The position numbers and the translations under genes are program-made. A stretch of DNA of 64,000 bases, taken from the NCBI RefSeq assembly GCF_025833875.1, contig NZ_JAOYOD010000001.1, positions 2,542,001 through 2,606,000 of the forward strand. The letters run 5' to 3'. Below are positions 45,545 to 51,455 of the stretch, one piece after another. This DNA is from Reichenbachiella ulvae. Lineage in GTDB: Bacteria > Bacteroidota > Bacteroidia > Cytophagales > Cyclobacteriaceae. Position 1 is the stretch's first letter; each line of letters opens with the position of its first letter. The notes beneath the pieces were generated by a model. The model did not search any database. It saw nothing but the letters and a program-made list of their open reading frames with translations, and was not told the DNA's origin.

Positions 45545-45593
45545 AATCTCTGATCGGGCCCATTTGCAACGCATACGCTATACTCCCAACCAA

Positions 45594-45834
45594 GAAAAAT
45601 TGATTTTTCTACTTTTTCAAACTTGCAGGAACCAGAAAAATCGGTTTTTTTCCATCCCCCAACTTGCGGGAGCCCCAAAAATTGATTTTTCTGCTTCCCG
45701 CAACTTGTGGAGAGCTCCAAAAATGGGTTTTTCTGCTTTCTCCAGCCTGCAGGAGGTCCAAAAATGCATTTTTCTACCTCTCGCAGCTTCGCGGAAGCTC
45801 CAAAAATGCATTTTTCTATCTCTGCGGCACGAAA
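45594..45834. repeat. Tandem array, 41-42 bp period, six degenerate units
   Basis: Units start at 45594, 45635, 45676, 45718, 45759 and 45801. Each has an AAAAATnnnTTTTTCT dyad and, half a unit later, a second GC-richer dyad such as CCCGCAACTTG(C/T)GG. Units are divergent, and both dyads are kept better than the bases between. It is not CRISPR, because there are no fixed repeats with unique spacers. Confidence 0.8.
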
Positions 45835-45862
45835 AAGCCCCAAACACGCTGGTTTGGGGCTT
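45835..45862 (-). terminator. Intrinsic terminator of the DUF6261 gene
   Basis: Perfect 11-bp stem AAGCCCCAAAC (45835-45845) / GTTTGGGGCTT (45852-45862), followed on the minus strand by TTTTTC. It lies 50 bases past the stop of the minus-strand gene. Confidence 0.85.
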
Positions 45863-45911
45863 CTAGTTGATTTTCAAGTTGCCTACTTGGGCCAAATGTG
45901 ATCTGGCAGCC

Positions 45912-46559
45912 TTACTTGTAGGTATCAACGAGTGTAACCAGCTCCTTGTAGGCCTTGGTCAGTTCGGGAGATCCCGATACCTGCGCATGAGCAAACAGCA
46001 GGGTAAACAGTTGATTGAGTGCCTCGGCTAGTGGTTCGGCTGCCTTGTAGGCGGCAGTCGTCTCTCCAGCACTATTCAGCTCTCCCAGATACTCATCCGT
46101 TACTTGCTTGAAGTTTTCGTTGGCTGTCTTGATCGGCTCCAGCCAGCGCGAGAGGCTCGGCAAGGCAGAAAGATCCAATGCTTCGAGTTTCTTCAGCATG
46201 TTGTCGGTCTGGGCGGTCTGTTCGTCGTAGCTCAAACGACTCAGCCCAAAACCATAGTCGTTGGTGATCTTTACTACCTGATCCAGCACCTTGGCTACAG
46301 CAGGTTCATGCGTAAAAAATTGTTCGGACAAAACACCGTTGAAAAACCCGGTGTTCAGATTGTCGCGGGTACGATCCAGGGTCTCTTTGTCAGAGGAGGC
46401 ATCCGATCGGGTCATCCCGTCTTTGAAGACGAGAAATCGGGACTGTACTTCGGCCACCGGTGCAGCGACTTCCTTTAGATCTTCTGTGGTTTTGAGTACT
46501 CCATTGGTCAGGGTCTGGAGTTGTGCCATTCGCAATCTGGGCATTTTAAGTACTTCCAT
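45912..46559 (-). CDS. DUF6261-like helical protein
   Basis: A 215-residue, almost entirely helical soluble protein with no signal peptide. The start (MEVLKMPRLRMAQLQTL) and the layout of paired long helices resemble DUF6261 proteins found in Bacteroidota, often in repeat-rich regions. That name is given from memory and is only moderately sure. Function unknown. A strong terminator lies downstream, and two perfect 16-bp direct repeats lie 58-95 bases upstream of the start, which suggests a regulated promoter. Confidence 0.55.
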   Translation of the reverse strand: MEVLKMPRLRMAQLQTLTNGVLKTTEDLKEVAAPVAEVQSRFLVFKDGMTRSDASSDKETLDRTRDNLNTGFFNGVLSEQFFTHEPAVAKVLDQVVKITNDYGFGLSRLSYDEQTAQTDNMLKKLEALDLSALPSLSRWLEPIKTANENFKQVTDEYLGELNSAGETTAAYKAAEPLAEALNQLFTLLFAHAQVSGSPELTKAYKELVTLVDTYK

Positions 46560-46617
46560 AAAGTTAAGTTTTAGTTTTAAAAAATAATTCTACAGTCGCC
46601 AAACTAGACAGCCCCGA

Positions 46618-46654
46618 CTTTAAAATCCTGCCATTTTTCTTTAAAATCCTGCCA
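46618..46654 (-). promoter_or_regulatory. Perfect 16-bp direct repeat, 21-bp period
   Basis: CTTTAAAATCCTGCCA occurs at 46618-46633 and 46639-46654, separated by TTTTT. A period of two helical turns upstream of the DUF6261 start suggests a binding site for a dimeric activator, such as a LytTR-type response regulator. An additional CCTGC/GCAGG dyad overlaps the distal copy (46648-46664). Confidence 0.5.
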
Positions 46655-46664
46655 AATCGCAGGA

Positions 46665-46747
46665 CAAACACCCCTGTAATCCCCTTTTCTGCCTACAGGC
46701 AGGAAGCATCAGACAAGCAGCACCTAAGCATCGGCCTTCTACCAAAC
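46665..46747 (+). repeat. Fragment of the island repeat
   Basis: Contains ACACCCCTGTAATCCCC (cut before the GGGGAT arm), the palindrome CTGCCTACAGGCAG (46689-46702), and then GACAAGCAG with the constant tail AAGCATCGGCCTTCT also seen after the modules at 39.98 and 43.7 kb. It marks the right edge of the island. Confidence 0.7.
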
Positions 46748-46752
46748 TAAAA

Positions 46753-47298
46753 TCAATCAAAAGAAAGCTCACCTTCTGGGAGTCGTTTGTCCAGGTTGAG
46801 GGACTTTCGGGTGCCGTTGGCTCGTACTTTTACGAGATTGGTTTGCGAGTCGAATGCCTCGATGAGCAGGCTGTTGTGCACGGTGATGGTAGTGATCTCC
46901 GGTATATCCTCCACCTCTAGTTGACAGATGATCACGTTGTCCTCGATCACTTCGGCGGCTTCCATTTGCTCATCTATATACTTTAGCGAAACAGGGGCGC
47001 CGTTGATACGAATGGAAAGGTTGGCCCTCACATATCGTGCGACATGGTCCAGCGCCCCATCGATCGGTGCGTCCCTCCACAGTCCCAGACGGACTCCTTC
47101 CTGCTGATAGATGGCCTCCTCCAGATCATTGAGAAACAGCTTGACACTAAGCGTCAGCTTTTGGCTCTCCGGATGATGCTGCAGGGTCGTGATGCTCAGG
47201 TAAAACTGATGCGCCATCAGCCCAGCGGAAAACACCACCAGCATCAGCAGAGTCAATGCCAGCTTCCTGCTCCAGTGGTAGCTCCGCTTATAGGCCAT
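46753..47298 (-). CDS. DUF6702-like exported protein
   Basis: A 181-residue protein with an N-terminal signal or anchor helix (about 12-30, ending LMAHQF). The pattern HQFYLSITTLQHHPESQKLTLSVKLFLNDLEEAI (seen in pieces from 30) matches small periplasmic DUF6702 proteins, which commonly follow metallopeptidase genes. Here its start codon overlaps the end of the M28 peptidase gene by 11 bases, so the two are translationally coupled. Function unknown. Confidence 0.75.
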   Translation of the reverse strand: MAYKRSYHWSRKLALTLLMLVVFSAGLMAHQFYLSITTLQHHPESQKLTLSVKLFLNDLEEAIYQQEGVRLGLWRDAPIDGALDHVARYVRANLSIRINGAPVSLKYIDEQMEAAEVIEDNVIICQLEVEDIPEITTITVHNSLLIEAFDSQTNLVKVRANGTRKSLNLDKRLPEGELSFD

Positions 47299-48709
47299 AT
47301 TTGTCTATCAGGTAGATGAAGCCAGCCATAGAGGCCGTGCCTAGCTCTAGCTCACGAGGGTGTACCGAGGAGAAGACATCGTTGGCCGAATGGTGTACAT
47401 CGAACATGCGCTGCGAATCGGGCATAAAGCCTATGGTAGGCGTACCCAGCGTCTGGTGCAATGGCCCGATGTCCACACCTCCTCCTCCTTTTTTGATATA
47501 GCCGATGGTGTTTTGATCAAAATGCGGTAGCCATGACTGGAATTTGGTAAGGGTCGAATCCTCTGCCGTGACGCCAAAGCCTCTTGGGGTGAATGCCCCT
47601 GCATCACTTTCGAGTGCAATCAGGTGCTGTTCGTTGTTCTTTTCTGCCAGCTCCGCATACTTTTTACCTCCTCGGGTTCCATTTTCTTCGTTCATAAACA
47701 TCACCGCCCTAATGGTATGCTTGGGTTGGATCCCCAGCTTCTGAAACAGGCGCAGGACCTGAATGGATTGCATGCATCCCGCCCCATCATCGTGCGCACC
47801 CTGTCCGACATCCCAGGAGTCCAGATGCCCACCTATGGTGATGATCTGATCAGGAAACTCCGTTCCGGTAAGCTCTCCGATCACGTTGTGCGAGGGGGCA
47901 TCCTCCAGCGTCTGGCAATTCATCTTGAGGAAAAGCTGTGTATCAGGGTTTTGCTCTAGTGCCTTTGCCAGGCGATCTGCAGATTGGAATCCTAGTGCTG
48001 CCGCAGGTATCTTCGGAATGCTGTCCATGTAAAGGGTGGTACCAGTGTGCGGCACATCATCGTAGGCAGTACCTACCGATCGGATCACCACAGCCACTGC
48101 ACCATACTGGGCAGCCACAGCAGGGCCAGTCACTCGCTGGTCCACAGCGCCACCATAGGCAGCACCCGTTCGGATCAGCCTCTGATCCGTCGGTCGATTA
48201 TAAAACACAATCTTTCCTTCGATGGCCTCACGCCCCATTTCTTTCACATCTTCCAGTCCTTGCACTTGCACCACGGGTGCGGTCAGCCCCTCCTCTGGGG
48301 TAGCAACAGACATACCCAGCGCCAGCACGGTCAACTCATCCTGAGAGCCCAGGATCTTCGCCACTTCCTTGTCCCCTCGCTTCCAGTTAGGAACAAAAAG
48401 GTCCTGCTTGTAGACTTTGTCAAATCCATAGTCGGACATTACCTTTTCGGTCCAATCCACCGCCTGCGCAGCTCCCTCCGATCCGCTCAAGCGTGTGCCT
48501 ATCTGGTTGCACAGATGATCGAGCAATTGGTAGGTTTCTCTTGTCGTCAGTGCTTCATCAAAGAGCTGTTTGATGACTTTGGTATCTTCTATATCCAATT
48601 CGGCCTGCGGATTTTCCTGGCCTTCGGGCTGGGTCTGAGGTTGGCAGTTAGACAAAAGAAGGGAGGTAGCAAAGAGCGCTACAGACAGGATGTACTTACT
48701 GTTTTTCAT
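47288..48709 (-). CDS. M28 family aminopeptidase, lipoprotein
   Basis: A 473-residue zinc peptidase with a lipoprotein signal (lipobox LLSNC, Cys22). A PA-type insert spans about 140-245. The M28 domain shows zinc ligands and catalytic residues in GGHLDSWD (His295), HDDGAG (Asp307) and NEENGTRGG (Glu341/Glu342), plus LESDAG and VHHSANDV. M28 enzymes remove amino-terminal residues from peptides in the envelope. It leads a two-gene operon with the overlapping DUF6702 gene. Complete. Confidence 0.9.
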   Translation of the reverse strand: MKNSKYILSVALFATSLLLSNCQPQTQPEGQENPQAELDIEDTKVIKQLFDEALTTRETYQLLDHLCNQIGTRLSGSEGAAQAVDWTEKVMSDYGFDKVYKQDLFVPNWKRGDKEVAKILGSQDELTVLALGMSVATPEEGLTAPVVQVQGLEDVKEMGREAIEGKIVFYNRPTDQRLIRTGAAYGGAVDQRVTGPAVAAQYGAVAVVIRSVGTAYDDVPHTGTTLYMDSIPKIPAAALGFQSADRLAKALEQNPDTQLFLKMNCQTLEDAPSHNVIGELTGTEFPDQIITIGGHLDSWDVGQGAHDDGAGCMQSIQVLRLFQKLGIQPKHTIRAVMFMNEENGTRGGKKYAELAEKNNEQHLIALESDAGAFTPRGFGVTAEDSTLTKFQSWLPHFDQNTIGYIKKGGGGVDIGPLHQTLGTPTIGFMPDSQRMFDVHHSANDVFSSVHPRELELGTASMAGFIYLIDKYGL

Positions 48710-48863
48710 GTTTTTTTGGGTTTAATCGTGGTGAAGGAAAGCAATAGCCAAGGGCCATCGCTCGGCACCCAAGATTACAGACTTTTTGGGGATTGCGCAA
48801 GTTGGGTTTATTCAGACCAAAAAATTGCCTGAGATATACAGTTGTCACCGTATATTTAAATGC

Positions 48864-49289
48864 ATGAAAGAATATAAATCCAAAGTGAGCTATGGGATAC
48901 TGATACCGGTGCTCGTGCTGCTAGTCGGCATCACGCTGCTGCCGATCTATTCCGGAGAGCCTGAGGGAACGATTGTTAGTATCATAGCTGTATTGATTCC
49001 AGTCTCGGCATTTGTATTGCACCTTTTCTTTAATACTAGCTATCAGATCAAGGACGACAAGCAGCTGCTCATCACCTGCGGATTTCTCTATCACTCAGCC
49101 ATAGACATCAAAAGTATCCATTCCATCCGCCCGAGCAGATCCATCATCTCTGCCCCGGCAGCCTCACTGGATCGAATCAAACTCAAATACGGCAGATGGG
49201 ACAGCGTGATAATCTCACCTGAAAACAAGCAACAGTTCATCAAAGAGCTACAGACCATCAACCCCGACATAGAATTAATAAAAGACTAA
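48864..49289 (+). CDS. Bacterial PH-domain membrane protein
   Basis: A 141-residue protein with two N-terminal helices (about 8-27 and 34-53) and a C-terminal bacterial PH-like domain (about 58-140). Its pattern YQIKDDKQLLITCGFLYHSAIDI... then SLDRIKLKYGRWDSVIISP is typical of the small bPH family. The frame runs upstream to a TTG at 48786; the ATG at 48864 is preferred. It is followed after 3 bases by a SanA-like gene, so the pair is an operon. Role unknown. Confidence 0.75.
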   Translation: MKEYKSKVSYGILIPVLVLLVGITLLPIYSGEPEGTIVSIIAVLIPVSAFVLHLFFNTSYQIKDDKQLLITCGFLYHSAIDIKSIHSIRPSRSIISAPAASLDRIKLKYGRWDSVIISPENKQQFIKELQTINPDIELIKD

Positions 49290-49292
49290 TCC

Positions 49293-49925
49293 ATGACAAA
49301 GAGAAAAGCGCTCATCCCCCTCCTACTCCTCTCGCCTTTTTTGCTATTGATCCTATCTAACCTGTGGATAGAAAGACAGGCAGAAAACAAGACTTTTTCT
49401 GACCCTGCTCAGATTCAGGAGAATCGAGTCGGGCTAGTACTGGGCACTTCCAAATATGTGAACAGCGGCAGGATCAACCTTTACTTTCAATATCGAATCA
49501 ATGCAGCAGTGGCTCTGTACGAAGCGGGCAAAGTCAATTTCATCCTGATCAGCGGAGACAATGGCAGCAAGCGCTACGATGAGCCCACCGATTTCAAAAA
49601 CGAACTGATCGAAAGAGGTATCCCGGAGGAAAAAATATACCTGGACTATGCCGGCTTCCGAACACTCGACTCTGTCGTTCGCGCCAAGGAGATCTTTGGG
49701 CAAAGCAGCATCACAGTGATTTCACAAAAATTCCATAACGAAAGAGCCATCTTTCTGGCCGAACAAAACGGACTATCGGCCGTCGGGTTCAATGCTCGGG
49801 ACGTGTCCTCCAGCTATGGACTCAAAACTCACCTGAGAGAATATCTGGCACGTACCAGGGCTGTTCTGGATATCTGCCTGGGCGTAGAACCCAAATTTCT
49901 CGGAGACAAAATAGAAATTAAGTGA
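49293..49925 (+). CDS. SanA/YdcF-like DUF218 membrane protein
   Basis: A 210-residue protein with one N-terminal helix (about 8-25) and a DUF218 domain: RVGLVLGTSKYV (about 46), ILISGDNGSKRYDEP (about 86), IPEEKIYLDYAGFRTLDSV and VISQKFHNERA. This matches SanA-type proteins, which help maintain the envelope barrier in Enterobacteria; the reaction is unknown. Probably cotranscribed with the PH-domain gene. Confidence 0.85.
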   Translation: MTKRKALIPLLLLSPFLLLILSNLWIERQAENKTFSDPAQIQENRVGLVLGTSKYVNSGRINLYFQYRINAAVALYEAGKVNFILISGDNGSKRYDEPTDFKNELIERGIPEEKIYLDYAGFRTLDSVVRAKEIFGQSSITVISQKFHNERAIFLAEQNGLSAVGFNARDVSSSYGLKTHLREYLARTRAVLDICLGVEPKFLGDKIEIK

Positions 49926-50023
49926 GGGGGAGTACGATTCACTGATCTCCATACGTATTAAAGCAACACGAGAATCGTAACTCACGGATATTAAACAACT
50001 TTTTTCAACCAAAAAATCACAAA

Positions 50024-50063
50024 AACTGAAACTTCAGTTGTATAACTGATTTTTCAGTTGTAA
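50024..50063 (+). promoter_or_regulatory. BlaI-type operator
   Basis: TCAGTTGTATAACTGA (50034-50049) is a dyad with one mismatch, flanked by an ACTGAA half-site (50025-50030) and a further TCAGTTGTAA half-site (50054-50063). It sits 11-50 bases before the BlaI start, where MecI/BlaI-type repressors bind their own promoter. Confidence 0.7.
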
Positions 50064-50073
50064 ACTTACACTT

Positions 50074-50433
50074 ATGGAACAACTCACCAAGGCTGAAGAA
50101 AAGATCATGCGGATCCTTTGGAAGATCAAAAAAGGGTTTGTCAAAGACATCATTTCAGAGATGGAGGATCCGAAACCTCCATACAATACGGTGTCTTCCG
50201 TCGTGCGATTATTGAAGGACAAAGGTTTCGTAGATGCCAAGGCTTATGGCCGTACGCATGAGTACTTCCCTCTTGTCTCAAAAAACAAATACCGCAAGTT
50301 CAGCTTCATGCAGCTTTTCCAAAACTACTTTGACAACTCGCACGAAGAGCTGTTGAGTTTCATGGTAGAAAACAAAGAGCTCAAGGAGAAGGACGTCCAG
50401 GAAATCAAAGAATTACTTAAAAAGATGGATTAA
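50074..50433 (+). CDS. blaI: BlaI/MecI/CopY family transcriptional repressor
   Basis: A 119-residue winged-helix repressor. Residues about 1-75 have the family pattern LTKAEEKIMRILWKIKKGFVKDI..., then PYNTVSSVVRLLKDKGFV and AYGRTHEYFPLVSK. The C-terminal helices serve for dimer formation. It is the first gene of an operon with the M56 sensor peptidase (2-base gap) and a TlpA-type lipoprotein, and a dyad operator lies upstream of it. Derepression by proteolysis through the M56 partner is known for the family. Confidence 0.9.
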   Translation: MEQLTKAEEKIMRILWKIKKGFVKDIISEMEDPKPPYNTVSSVVRLLKDKGFVDAKAYGRTHEYFPLVSKNKYRKFSFMQLFQNYFDNSHEELLSFMVENKELKEKDVQEIKELLKKMD

Positions 50434-50435
50434 TT

Positions 50436-51440
50436 ATGGGATGGTTCATCATACTTATCAAATCTAGCCTTTGTCTCACCATTTGCTTCATATTCTACCT
50501 ACTGGTGGTGAAGCGGATATCAGACTTTGGATTGAGAAGGTTTTACCTGATGGCTATTCTGATCATCAGCCATACGCTACCCTTTATCCATATCGAAATT
50601 CCCTCACGCTATCAGGCCATTGGAGAGCGCCTATTACCACTTCAGGTCAGTGAGGAACAACTCCTCTACCCTATCGCTCGTCAGGTCTATTCCTATCCGC
50701 AAGTGAACGATGCGCTGCAAACCTCTTATCTGATCGTCGTGGGCTTACTTACGATATTGACCCTTATCTCTCTGACCCAGATAGTGCGGATGATCTACCA
50801 AAACGACAAGACTGATATATCAGGTCAAAGAGTTATATTTCATGGAGGTAAACAAGGACCTTTCTCCTTTTTGAAATGGCTGTTTATGCCAAAGAACATC
50901 TCCTACAACGACAAGAGTACCCAGACGATCATCAAGCATGAGCAAGTGCATATCCAACAAAATCATTCTGTGGACATCTTATTCGTGAGACTCTTTCAGA
51001 TCATTCATTGGTTCAATCCTATCATGTATTTTTTGAAAAGGGAAATAGAACTGAACCTGGAGTTTATAACGGATCGAGAAGTTTGCAAGAGCATTTCTAA
51101 AAAAGAATATGTACATCTATTGATGAATTTTCATGTAGCGCGAGGATTTTCCCTGACCGGGCAGTTTGCCGGCAATTCGCTAAAAAACCGAGTGTATCAA
51201 TTATCCTCCAACTTCTATTTCAAAAAAATATTCATCCCCTTGCTGACCATCGCCTCATTCTTGATCGTCACTTTTAATGTGACGGCCTTTACCTCCTTCT
51301 ATCTCGAAGCTGAGAGGAAAACTGAGATACAAAAACCTGCTAAATGCAAATGTCCAGATAAGACTGAAGAGGAGGAAAAAGACGAGGGTGTGATCAAATA
51401 CAAAGACGGAAAATACGGAGCAATCGTAACCAAAGAATAA
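50436..51440 (+). CDS. M56 (BlaR1-type) membrane metallopeptidase
   Basis: A 334-residue protein with about four membrane helices (about 4-22, 32-50, 95-113 and 260-282) and the zinc motif HEQVH (His168, Glu169, His172) in the cytoplasmic loop. It lacks the penicillin-binding sensor domain of true BlaR1; beyond the last helix it has only a short tail with CKCPDKTEEEE. It should be activated by an envelope signal and cleave the BlaI-type repressor encoded just before it. The signal is unknown. Confidence 0.88.
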   Translation: MGWFIILIKSSLCLTICFIFYLLVVKRISDFGLRRFYLMAILIISHTLPFIHIEIPSRYQAIGERLLPLQVSEEQLLYPIARQVYSYPQVNDALQTSYLIVVGLLTILTLISLTQIVRMIYQNDKTDISGQRVIFHGGKQGPFSFLKWLFMPKNISYNDKSTQTIIKHEQVHIQQNHSVDILFVRLFQIIHWFNPIMYFLKREIELNLEFITDREVCKSISKKEYVHLLMNFHVARGFSLTGQFAGNSLKNRVYQLSSNFYFKKIFIPLLTIASFLIVTFNVTAFTSFYLEAERKTEIQKPAKCKCPDKTEEEEKDEGVIKYKDGKYGAIVTKE

Positions 51441-51455
51441 ATTAAATCCTGACAT

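Larger units (their letters stand above)
45545..45911. other. 367-bp non-coding region
   Basis: Holds the boundary motif GATCGGGCCCATTTGCAACGC (45552-45572, in two parts GATCGGGCC and TTTGCAACGC), the 41-42 bp tandem array and the terminator of the DUF6261 gene. The open frames across it on both strands are by-products of the tandem repeat. Confidence 0.6.

Noticed and set aside
45594..45834. Possible CRISPR array
   Set aside because: Units are contiguous and degenerate, with no constant repeat separated by unique spacers, and no cas gene is in the window.
45529..45901. Several overlapping open frames of 64-110 codons on both strands over the tandem array
   Set aside because: The period alternates between 41 and 42 bases, so the same units are read in different frames on both strands. 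They are by-products of the repeat, with no start signals.
38676..46747. Insertion sequence or prophage as the source of the island
   Set aside because: No transposase, integrase or phage structural gene is visible in the island or elsewhere in the window.
48047..48832. 261-codon antisense frame opposite the M28 peptidase
   Set aside because: The sense frame has complete catalytic motifs. The antisense product has no domain and an abnormal His/Ser/Arg-rich composition.
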